From PALSA-350 sp963834445 (lineage in GTDB: Bacteria > Acidobacteriota > Terriglobia > Terriglobales > Acidobacteriaceae): DNA of 64,000 nt. The notes under the pieces were generated by a model, which did no database searches, was not told the DNA's origin, and saw only the letters and a program-made list of their open reading frames with translations. A program made the translations under genes and the position numbers. Of the stretch, positions 8,958 to 17,300 are shown piece after piece. Every line of letters starts with the position of its first letter. Position 1 is the first letter of the stretch. The stretch lies in the NCBI GenBank assembly GCA_963834445.1, contig CAWIBU010000009.1, positions 620,001-684,000 on the forward strand, given 5' to 3'.

Positions 8958-10466
8958 CTACGCCTTTCGAAGATGATCCGCCGCCTCGAGTCCTCGGTTG
9001 GCGGCCGGTCCGGCGTGCGGCCAGCGCTGGGTTACGACCTTGGTGCGGGTGAAGAAGCGGAAGCTGTCCTCGCCATATTGATTAAGGTCTCCAAAAGCTG
9101 AGTCCTTCCAGCCGCCGTGGCTGTAATAGCCGACCGGCGTTGGCATGGGAAAATTGACACCCACCATACCGACTGCGACCTGGCCAACGAAACGCTGGGC
9201 CCAATCTCCGCTGCGCGTGAAGACCGAAACGGCGTTGCCCTGGTGATGGAGGTTCGGGTAGCTCAGTGCCTCCTCGAACGTCTCCGCACGAACGATCTGC
9301 AGCACGGGGCCAAAAATCTCGTCCTGGTAGCTCTTCATGGAAGGCGTTGCGTAATCGATCAGGGTCGGCCACAAGAAAAAGCCCTCCTCATGGCCCGGTA
9401 AGCTCCGGCGCCGGCCGTCGATGACCAACTCGGCACCCTCGTCGGCAGACATCTGGATATAGTCTTCGATCTTCTTCTTGTGTTCGGCGGTGACGACCGG
9501 ACCCATTTGCGCATCGGGATCAGTGGAGACGCCGATCCGCAGATTCGGTATCTGTTGCAGCAGCCGCTCGCGAACAGCCTCGGCCATCTTCTGCCCAACG
9601 GGAACGATCACCGGCATAGACATGCACCGCTCGCCGGCGGAGCCAAAGGCACCGGCGAGCACATCCGCGACGACCTGGTCAAGATCGGCGTCAGGTAGGA
9701 TGACTCCGTGGTTCTTGGCTCCGCCCATGCACTGCATACGCTTGCCGTTACCCGCGCCGCGCGCGTATACCAACTTCGCCACAGTCGTCGAGCCGATAAA
9801 GCTTACGGCCTTGATCTGCGGATGATCAGTAATGGCTTGGCCAACATCCTCGCCACCAAGCACGACATTTAGGATTCCCGGCGGCACGCCGGCTTCGTTG
9901 GCGAGCTCCGCCAGCCGAACGGCAACGGAGGGGGTGCGCTCCGACGGTTTCAGAATGAAGGCGTTCCCGACGGCGATGGCCGGGGCCAGCATCCAGAGCG
10001 GGATCATGGCGGGGAAGTTGAACGGCGTAATTCCGGCGACGACGCCTAATGGTTCGCGAATCGAATAGACATTGATGCCAGGGCCCGCGCCCTGGGTGAA
10101 TTCGCCCTTCTGCAAATGTGGGACACCGCAGACAAACTCCACCACGTCCAGGCCGCGCTGCAGCTCGCCCATGGAGTCGTCCAGCAATTTGCCGTGCTCG
10201 GAAGACATCAGGTGGATGAGTTCCTGCTTATGCTCTTCAATCAATGCCTTGAACGCGAACATCACCCGGGCCCGGCGCTGGGGGTTAATTGCGGCCCAGG
10301 CCGGTTGCGCCGCCTTAGCGGCCGCGACCGCCTCCGCCACGATTGCGGCGTCACCGCGCTCCAGCCGGGCCTGCACATGGCCGGTGCTCGGATCGTAGAC
10401 CGGGCTGGTCACGGCGCCAGTGCGCGTGACGCTTTCACCCTTGATGAAATGGTTGATCGTGCGCAT
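8958..10466 (-). CDS. mmsA: Methylmalonate-semialdehyde dehydrogenase (CoA-acylating)
   Basis: 502 residues from the ATG at 10466, which has GGAAGGA about 8 nt upstream; the longer frame to 10535 would run into the promoter. It is a member of the aldehyde dehydrogenase superfamily. The MMSDH signature GSAGERCMSMPV (about residues 279-290) holds the catalytic Cys, and GVVAGITPFNFPAMIPLWM is the NAD-binding region. It converts methylmalonate or malonate semialdehyde plus CoA and NAD+ to propionyl- or acetyl-CoA in valine, pyrimidine and inositol breakdown. A near-perfect copy of the window's palindromic promoter lies just upstream. No other valine-catabolism gene is adjacent, so it may serve general aldehyde removal here. 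Confidence 0.92.
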   Translation of the reverse strand: MRTINHFIKGESVTRTGAVTSPVYDPSTGHVQARLERGDAAIVAEAVAAAKAAQPAWAAINPQRRARVMFAFKALIEEHKQELIHLMSSEHGKLLDDSMGELQRGLDVVEFVCGVPHLQKGEFTQGAGPGINVYSIREPLGVVAGITPFNFPAMIPLWMLAPAIAVGNAFILKPSERTPSVAVRLAELANEAGVPPGILNVVLGGEDVGQAITDHPQIKAVSFIGSTTVAKLVYARGAGNGKRMQCMGGAKNHGVILPDADLDQVVADVLAGAFGSAGERCMSMPVIVPVGQKMAEAVRERLLQQIPNLRIGVSTDPDAQMGPVVTAEHKKKIEDYIQMSADEGAELVIDGRRRSLPGHEEGFFLWPTLIDYATPSMKSYQDEIFGPVLQIVRAETFEEALSYPNLHHQGNAVSVFTRSGDWAQRFVGQVAVGMVGVNFPMPTPVGYYSHGGWKDSAFGDLNQYGEDSFRFFTRTKVVTQRWPHAGPAANRGLEAADHLRKA

Positions 10467-10497
10467 GGGGATGTTCCTTCCGCGAGTGGTAGATGTG

Positions 10498-10556
10498 ATT
10501 AAGCCACACGCTGGAACCCACCACCATTGGACCAAGGTATCGCAGATACCTTGGTG
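10498..10556 (-). promoter_or_regulatory. Palindromic operator and extended -10 promoter of mmsA (site A)
   Basis: Read on the minus strand: perfect 10-nt arms CCAAGGTATC / GATACCTTGG (10532-10554) separated by 3 nt, then GTCCAAT, then exactly 20 nt, then TGGCTTAAT (10498-10506). This matches the design of eight other sites in the window. The predicted leader before the mmsA ATG is about 25 nt. Confidence 0.75.
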
Positions 10557-10761
10557 TTGACTGGAGAGCAGTCCACATAAGTTACCGGTTAAGACGAAGT
10601 CGAAGCTTCAATGTGAAGTAAGTGTGAAGTTGTCCGAGTGATAGGGCCGTTGACACCGATGCGTCGGCAATACCTTTGCCTCATTGCTCGCTTCGCATCA
10701 TTCCAGTGTGATCGGCTCCTGCCCACTCGACTGTAGTGGTCGCGCAGCAGTCCGCATTAGA

Positions 10762-10819
10762 CCTTGGTCGCTATCGATACTTTCGTCTAATGGCTTCGCG
10801 TCTGCGCTTCGGGCTTAAT
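10762..10819 (+). promoter_or_regulatory. Palindromic operator and -10 promoter of the alcohol dehydrogenase (site B)
   Basis: The promoter-proximal half CGATACTTTCGTCTAAT is well kept; the distal half (GGTCGCTATC) is degenerate. After CTAAT come 20 nt and then GGGCTTAATGACA. The alcohol dehydrogenase ATG is 63 nt downstream of the -10. It is divergent to site A, 200 bp away. The bases between the two sites hold no other recognisable element. Confidence 0.65.
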
Positions 10820-10882
10820 GACACGAGTGGAGCCGGGGTCTGACTCAGGTAAACGCAAAACGATCAGGAAGTAGGTGAATTT

Positions 10883-11908
10883 ATGACGACCGCAGTCGCA
10901 ACCATGAGGGCTGTCCAGGTGGCCGCAGCTGGCGGCGATCTTAGAATCAATGACCTCAAGGTTCCCGATCCAGGCCCGGAACAGGTGCGCATCAAGGTTC
11001 AGGCATGTGGAGTGTGCCGCAGCGATGCGATCATCGTCGAAGGCCGCCGGCCAGGTATTCCCTATCCGCGGGTTCCAGGGCATGAAGTCGCTGGCGTGGT
11101 GGATGCATTAGGGAATGGAGTGACTGAATGGCGAATAGGCCAACGGGTCGGCGTTGGCTGGCACGGAGGCCACGACGGCACCTGTCCCGAGTGCCGACGC
11201 GGAGATTATCGACTCTGCCGCAATGAGAAGAATCCCGGCATCAACTATGACGGCGGCTATCAGGAGTACATGCTGGCTCCCGTCGAAGCGTTAGTCCCGA
11301 TCCCAGATGCTCTTAGCGATGTCGATGTGGCGCCGCTGCTGTGCGCTGGAAGCAACACGTACAACGCCCTTCGATATGCGGGCGCACTGCCAGGTGACTT
11401 GGTCGCGGTGCAAGGGATCGGCGGACTCGGGCACCTCGGAATTCAATTCGCCAACAAACTTGGCTACAGGGTCGCTGCAATCGGACGCGGCTCGAAAATA
11501 GAATCTTTGGCGATGGAACTTGGCGCCGATGTGTATATCGACAGCAAAGTAAAAAACGCAGCAGCAGAGCTACAACAATTAGGCGGCGCAAGAGTCATTC
11601 TGGCGACAGCGCCAGACCCCGGGGCAATGACCGAACTGATTGGCGGCTTGGGTCCGAACGGCAAGCTTCTGCTGATCGGTGTCTCTGCCGGCACCATAGA
11701 GTTTGCGCCCCTTCAACTCATCAGGGGCGGCAAGACTATAGAAGGATGGGCAGGGGTAACTCCAGCGGATTCAGAGGACACGCTTCGCTTTGCTGAGATG
11801 CGCGGTGTACGCGCCATGATCGAAGCCTACCCTTTGGAAAAGGCCGCCGAGGCATATGCCCGCATGATGAGTGGTAACGCGGAGTTTCGCGTTGTGCTGA
11901 CGATGTGA
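10883..11908 (+). CDS. Zinc-dependent alcohol dehydrogenase
   Basis: 341 residues, the usual length for the medium-chain dehydrogenase family. Catalytic zinc ligands are visible in CGVCRSD (about residues 41-47) and GHEVAG (about 66-71). The NAD(P)-binding fold has GIGGLGHLGIQFA (about 179-191). It interconverts an alcohol and an aldehyde/ketone; the substrate is unknown. Odd point: in the structural-zinc lobe (HDGTCPECRRGDYRLC) the first Cys usual in close relatives is Asp, leaving three Cys. It is transcribed divergently from mmsA, and both carry the shared palindromic promoter, which suggests a joint aldehyde/alcohol role. Confidence 0.88.
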   Translation: MTTAVATMRAVQVAAAGGDLRINDLKVPDPGPEQVRIKVQACGVCRSDAIIVEGRRPGIPYPRVPGHEVAGVVDALGNGVTEWRIGQRVGVGWHGGHDGTCPECRRGDYRLCRNEKNPGINYDGGYQEYMLAPVEALVPIPDALSDVDVAPLLCAGSNTYNALRYAGALPGDLVAVQGIGGLGHLGIQFANKLGYRVAAIGRGSKIESLAMELGADVYIDSKVKNAAAELQQLGGARVILATAPDPGAMTELIGGLGPNGKLLLIGVSAGTIEFAPLQLIRGGKTIEGWAGVTPADSEDTLRFAEMRGVRAMIEAYPLEKAAEAYARMMSGNAEFRVVLTM

Positions 11909-11934
11909 GTGAACGAACCAGTGCAGCCAATTAA

Positions 11935-12090
11935 GACTGCCTCCTGAAAATCCCCCCGCGCTGCAATTCTCTGCGCACGCTCGCGCAGGCCGGAACGCCA
12001 AAATGTCCGGACTTTCCCCCAGCCTCCAAGATCTTTGAATTAATTCCCCTGCCATCATCACGGAGACGCACACGAGCTGATCTTGATCCT
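11935..12090 (-). pseudogene. Sensor histidine kinase ATPase-domain remnant with two frameshifts
   Basis: Read on the minus strand, three frames in turn give DQDQL, then RVRLRDDGRGINSKILEAGG plus KSGHFGV, then GLRERAQRIAARGDFQEA. This aligns with the C-terminus of the intact propeller kinase in this window (LRVRVRDDGKGIDAKILAAG, GHWGISGMRERAQRIGSRLDF). The two changes of frame are each explained by a single missing or changed base. Only this short G-box region of the HATPase domain survives. It sits immediately beside two other gene fragments. Confidence 0.7.
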
Positions 12091-12199
12091 GCCGGCTTGA
12101 AGTGGTCCTGACATATATCAGTAAGACGCCGATTTCCAGCTCGACCGGCCTTTCCTCGATGCACTGACCGACATGTAGGAATCGTCAGTGCGCGCAAAG

Positions 12200-12352
12200 C
12201 ATGGTAATTTTCTGTCTATCCTCACTTTGACGGCTACGAATGCGGCGGCTGCCGCGAGTCGATCGAAGGAGTCCAATCATGAGCCAATTACCTTGGGTCA
12301 GCGGTGATGGTGAGGATGGTCTTTCTGAGGTCTTGTGGGAGGGTGGCGAACG
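12200..12352 (+). pseudogene. 5' remnant of a second copy of the giant hybrid kinase gene
   Basis: The DNA from about 12200 is clearly similar to 14320-14472, covering the untranslated leader and the first 26 or so codons. The translated start MSQLPWVSGDGEDGLSEVLW matches MSQPPWFGADGDNGLSAVLW of the intact gene. Similarity stops abruptly after GGCGAACG, where the sequence becomes the reverse strand of a VOC gene. Weaker similarity upstream of the leader seems to reach back to about 12130. The kinase body is absent, so this is a deletion remnant. Confidence 0.75.
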
Positions 12353-12655
12353 TTTGAATATCCGCAACCCGGAAATTCAAAAAGCTGCTGAGGTGATTAG
12401 GGTCGGGGACGCTGAGCGATACCGTCGGCTTGTCCACAGTCGGGCCGCCCCCACGTTCACGATCATCCAGATATTCGCGAGCTGAAGATAGCCAGGTGCA
12501 TTGCCGTCGCCCAGGCTCAGAATGCGAGCACCGAAGACCTTTTCGTAGTAGCGAGCCGACCTTTTGATGTCGCCAACGGTTAGAAAATGCGCGATGCTCA
12601 TTCCCTCTTGTGGCGGCATCTCATAGCTGTTCTGTTCGATTTGTACGCTGCCCAT
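12353..12655 (-). pseudogene. VOC/glyoxalase-family gene, frameshifted and 3'-truncated
   Basis: The start is intact (ATG at 12655, AGGAG about 6 nt upstream) and encodes a typical VOC first module (MSIAHFLTVGDIKRSARYYE, KVFGARILSLGDGNAPGYLQ). At the G-run near 12448 one G appears to be missing. In the shifted frame the family sequence continues as GGPTVDKPTVSLSVPDPNHL and then NFRVADIQ, before it breaks at the kinase fragment. The second half with its metal ligand is gone, so the protein should be non-functional. A sequencing slip could explain the frameshift but not the truncation. Confidence 0.7.
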
Positions 12656-12723
12656 TGTCGCTCCTATTCCGATCGACCAGGCTCATCCGCTGATTCTGCA
12701 AGACAATCAGAGCAAACCACCAT

Positions 12724-13779
12724 TCATCTGCGCTCGTAGTCGGTAAAAACGTAATCTTTTGTCTTCACTGCCGTGTGGCACGCGAACCCGCACTTAGCGT
12801 CGTTCCCCTGCGGTGGCTTGTCTTTCAAGTTCGCGGGCGTGAACGTATTCGATGTCGCGTCATATTCGAACGCACCATAACCCCATCCGCCGCTGCCGGC
12901 GAACCTCTTGCTGTCTTTCACCATGAGATCAACGTCATGCTGAGTACCTGGTACCGTCGGTGCACCTGGTTCTGCGGGATTCACTTTCGCGTTCCAATGA
13001 ACCTTCACCATCTTGGCGCCATCTGGAAAGGGCTTGCCGTTACCGGGAATACCCGCCTTATAGGCGTTGATCATTACAGGATTTCCGAGGATTGCAGCGA
13101 GCGTACCTCCGTTATGACTAATCGCGATCACCGGCCAGCCTTCGTATCCCCTGAACTCAGACAACGCGAGCCCATCCGGTATTTTGAGGGCGTACTTGTC
13201 CTGCGTGGAAGTCGCGCCCTTTGACGGTGACGCGACTTCCGTGGAGCCGGAGGCAGTGTCCAGGCGCGGAAGGTGGCGGACGAAACCCACAAGCTTCCAG
13301 GTATCGTTTTCGGAAATGGTCGACTTCCAGGAAGGCATGCCCGTTAGGCGAACGCCGTTCTGTATGATCCAAAAGAGTTCCGCGTCGCTCCAGTGCTGCA
13401 CGTGCGGTGAGCTCAGGTTCATGGCCGGAGGCCCCATGTTGCGCCCGACGTCAGTCTCTCCGCGCCCATCCGCACCGTGGCATTGGGCGCAGGTCCCCAG
13501 AAACACTTCCTGGCCCTGGCTCACGACTTCATCCGTCTCAGGCAACGGGTTCTTTTTCCCCCCTGCTTCCAATGGAATGGCAACATCTTTGGCGGCATTG
13601 GCCAGGGCCGCTCCCTCCCGGGAAGGAGGTTTGTCTGCCGTGCAACCTTGAAGCCAAGCGCCCAGCATTGCACTGATTAGGCCGAGCATTAGCTTATGTT
13701 TTAGCGCCGCGCTGCGCTCCTTTCTTCCCCTTCCGTCAACCCAGGACGGGCCCACAGAGTTTCTTTTGAGTTCGGGCAT
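12724..13779 (-). CDS. Cytochrome c / cytochrome P460 fusion lipoprotein
   Basis: 351 residues; GAAGGAG about 8 nt upstream supports the ATG at 13779. After a basic N-region comes a hydrophobic segment with lipobox LQGC (Cys about 46), so it is probably lipid-anchored and exported. Residues about 85-175 form a monohaem cytochrome c (CAQCH, with distal Met in GMPSWK). Residues about 200-351 resemble cytochrome P460 (GYEGWPVIAISHNGG, HWNAKVNPAEPG, FEYDATSNTFTPANLKDKPP), ending in CGFACHTAVKTKDYVF. That second haem motif is C-x3-C-H rather than C-x2-C-H. P460 proteins oxidise hydroxylamine or bind NO; a redox or detoxification role is inferred. It is expressed from palindromic site C. Confidence 0.85.
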   Translation of the reverse strand: MPELKRNSVGPSWVDGRGRKERSAALKHKLMLGLISAMLGAWLQGCTADKPPSREGAALANAAKDVAIPLEAGGKKNPLPETDEVVSQGQEVFLGTCAQCHGADGRGETDVGRNMGPPAMNLSSPHVQHWSDAELFWIIQNGVRLTGMPSWKSTISENDTWKLVGFVRHLPRLDTASGSTEVASPSKGATSTQDKYALKIPDGLALSEFRGYEGWPVIAISHNGGTLAAILGNPVMINAYKAGIPGNGKPFPDGAKMVKVHWNAKVNPAEPGAPTVPGTQHDVDLMVKDSKRFAGSGGWGYGAFEYDATSNTFTPANLKDKPPQGNDAKCGFACHTAVKTKDYVFTDYERR

Positions 13780-13845
13780 CGCGTGTTCTCCTTCACAAAT
13801 GAAAGTTTTCTGGCGCCGTCCTGATGTTCGTCCAGAACAATTGCA

Positions 13846-13903
13846 ATTAAGCCAGAGGGGAAGGCGGCAAACAATTGTACGAAGGTATCGGTCTATCTCT
13901 TCG
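13846..13903 (-). promoter_or_regulatory. Palindromic operator and extended -10 promoter of cytochrome c-P460 (site C)
   Basis: On the minus strand: CGATACCTTCGTACAAT, 20 nt, then TGGCTTAAT (13846-13854). The distal arm (CGAAGAGATAG) is only partly conserved. The start codon is 67 nt downstream of the -10. Confidence 0.68.
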
Positions 13904-14395
13904 CGTTAGATGTCTATGGGTATGTAAGAGCACGTATTGCTCTGAAATCTACAAGGGACCCGTAGTGATTGCCGGCAAAGCTGCGTTGCATTTCGGGCAG
14001 CAGTCACAAGTAACAATGCTTGTTCGAAAGGGAGTGCTTGAAAGATACCCTTTCGACATATCTCCTGGAGCAGCATTGAAGACACCTCGTCGATTTAGTC
14101 CGAACAAAGACCACGCTGACCGCGCTCGAAGGAGAGGATGCGTCGGAAGGAACTATGGTCGCGATGAAACTTCTGGAACGACTGAACCTATCGAGACGCC
14201 GCGTCTTCGTTGGTATAGGGGGCAGCGTGGGGCACCCGACCGTTCGCCGGATTTCCGCCCTACGGGCCGTCCTGGACGCACTTTCCCGCCTTTAAGGATT
14301 GGCAGTGCACTTGAAGCGTGGCAAATTGTTGTTTATTCTCATTTTGACCTTACGAATGCGGCGGTTTCCGCGAATCGATCAAAGGGATCCAATCA
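13904..14395. other. Leader/upstream region of the giant kinase, no confident gene
   Basis: About 490 nt. A frame of 174 codons (13875-14399) lacks domain character. Another frame at 14085-14287 reads a basic, leucine-rich peptide but has no good start. The last 75 nt are conserved with 12200-12278 in front of the kinase remnant, so they probably contain the kinase promoter and ribosome-binding region. AAGGGATCC lies just before the ATG. Confidence 0.45.
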
Positions 14396-17300
14396 ATGAG
14401 CCAACCACCTTGGTTCGGCGCTGATGGTGACAATGGCCTGTCCGCGGTGCTGTGGGAGGACGGAGAACGCGTCTACAGCAGGGCCTGGCGCGATCATCCC
14501 GATGGCACCCGTTTTGAATGTGTGGCTGTGGCTCCTGCAGGAGAGCACCCGACGCCTGGCTGCATCCATCGTTTCGCGCACGAATATGGACTTAGGGAAT
14601 ACCTTGACAGTGCGTGGGCACTGCGGCCGCTTAGGTTGGAGCGTGAGCGCGGGCGGACGATGCTTTTGCTCGAGTATCAGGCAGGGAAGCCGCTCCACCA
14701 TTTCATTCGTCCGCGCATCGAGATCGCGGAATTTCTGCGGGTAGCCGTCGCCATATCGGCGTCGCTGAGACGGTTACACGAAAGCGGACTGGTCCACAAA
14801 GATATTAAGCCCGCTAATATTCTGCTCGATTCCGTAACCGGCCGGGTCTGGTTTACGGGTTTCAGCATCGCCTCACGCCTAAGGCGGGAACATCAAGCGC
14901 CTGAACCTCTAGAGTCCATCTCAGGAACGCTTGCTTATATGGCGCCAGAGCAGACGGGCCGAATGAATCGCTCCATAGACTCCCGAAGCGATCTTTACTC
15001 GCTTGGGGCTACTCTGTATCAAACGGTCACCGGGCTTCTTCCCTTTACAGCTTCCGAGCCCGTCGAGTGGGTTCACTGCCATATAGCGAAGAAGCCGGAC
15101 CCTCCAACGGCACGCTCCGAGGAGGTCCCGGGGGCAGTTTCCGACATCATCATGAAGCTGCTCGCAAAAAACCCCGAGGAGCGCTACCAGACCGCCACGG
15201 GGCTGGAAGCCGACCTCCGGCGCTGCCTGACGGAGTGGCTGTTGCACGGTCGTATCAATTCATTTTCTTTGGGCGCGGAAGACTTGTCGGACCGATTGCT
15301 GATACCGGAGAAACTGTACGGCAGGGAGCTCGAGGTAGATAGTCTGGTTGCGGCGTTCGATCGCGTCGTAGCCGGAGCAAGACTAGAGTTAGTTCTTGTG
15401 TCAGGATACTCTGGCATTGGTAAATCAGCTGTTGTCAATGAGCTGCACAAATCCCTCGTTCCACCCCGGGGTCTACTTACCTCAGGCAAGTTCGATCAAT
15501 ACAAGCGCGACATTCCTTACGCTACTGTGGCGGAGGCATTCCAGAAACTTATCCATCCCCTATTGGGGAAGCCTGAAGCCGAGCTGAACGAATGGCGAGA
15601 CGATCTCCATCAGGCTCTAAGTCCGAATGGCTCTCTTTTGACAGGCCTTGTTCCTGAATTGAAACTAATCCTAGGAGAGCAGCCGCCTGTAGTTGCTTTA
15701 CCGCCTCTGGAGGCGAAAGCTCGTTCGCATTTGATCTTTCGGCGGTTCATCAGCGTCTTCGCGCGCCGGGAGCATCCGCTGGCGCTGTTTCTCGACGATT
15801 TGCAGTGGCTTGATGCGGCGACGCTCGACTTTCTGCAGGATTTGCTGGTCCAGCAAGATCTGGCATACCTGCTGGTGGTGGGCGCTTATCGAGACAATGA
15901 GGTCGACTCGGCGCATCCACTGATGCGTATGCTGTCCGCGATCCGTCAAGCCGGAGCCTCCTTACAAGAGATTCGGCTAGCACCGCTGGGCTCTGACGAC
16001 CTGGCACACTTGATTGCAGATACTCTTCATTGTGAACCGCAACCCGCGACGTCGCTAGCGCGCCTGATACACCAGAAGACTGCCGGCAACCCGTTTTTTG
16101 CCATTCAGTTTATTCAGGCCCTGGGGGAAGAGGGCCTTATTACTTTCGAGTATGCAGCTGCCCGCTGGCGCTGGGATCTGGATGCCATTCGCGCTAAGCG
16201 TTACACCGACAACGTAGCGGACTTGATGATTGATAGGTTGCACCGGCTTCCAGTGACAACACAAGAGGCGCTCCAACAATTTGCGTGCATTGGCAATAGC
16301 GCCGACGCGGCAACGCTTTTCGCAGTTCTTGAGATGTCTGAACAAGAGACCGACGCAGCTTTGTGGGAAGCTATCCATCAGGAACTGATTGTCCGCTCTG
16401 AGGCCTTCTACCGGTTTGCGCACGATCGCGTGCAGGAGGCAGCCTATTCGCTGATTGCGCAAGAAGCGCGGGCCGAGGCGCATCTGCGAATAGGCAGATT
16501 GCTGCATGCACACACACATGCAGAAAAGCGTGAAGAGGCGATATTTGAGATCGTGAGTCAGTTCAACCGTGGAGCCCAGCTCATCGCTACAGAAAATGAG
16601 CGCTTCCTGTTGGCTGAGCTAAATCTCGTCGCCGGCAATCGGGCCAAAGCTTCTACCGCCTACGCCTCAGCCCTTCAATATTTCATCGCAGGCGAAGCGC
16701 TATTGGCGAATGACTTTTGGGAGGGCTGCCACGATCTCGTTTTTCAACTGGAATTGCATCGCGCCGAATGCGAGTTCCTGACCGGCGAGCTGGCCGTCGC
16801 AGAGAAGAGCTTGACCATGCTTTCATCCCGCACCGCCAGCACAGTCGAGCGAGCAGCCGTCGAGTGCTTGCGCATCGATTTGTTTACGGTTCTCGAACAA
16901 CCCGATCGTGCTGTAGCCGCCTGTCTAGACTATCTCCGGCATATGGGGCTCGAATGGCCGGTCCATCCAACCGAGGAGCAAGCACGTAGCGAATATGACC
17001 GGATCTGGTCAAAGCTCGGAAGTCGCGAGATCGAGCAGGTTTTTGACTTGCCCCTGATGAACGACCCGACGTCGATCGCGACTCTTGACGTGTTGACCAG
17101 GGTGTTGCCTGCGGCATTGTTTACCGATTCGAACCTTTTTGCCATGGTTATCTGCAGGGCGATTAGTCTCAGCATCGAGCGGGGCAACAGCGATGGCTCA
17201 TGCGTCGCTTATGTGTTTTTCGGAAAGATCGCCGGGCCGCAATTCAGCCACTACAAAGCTGGCTTTAGATTCGGTCAGCTTGGCTATGAGCTGGTCGAGA

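Noticed and set aside
13875..14399. 174-codon frame before the giant kinase
   Set aside because: No domain character, it starts inside operator site C, and part of the DNA is conserved as non-coding leader with 12200-12278.
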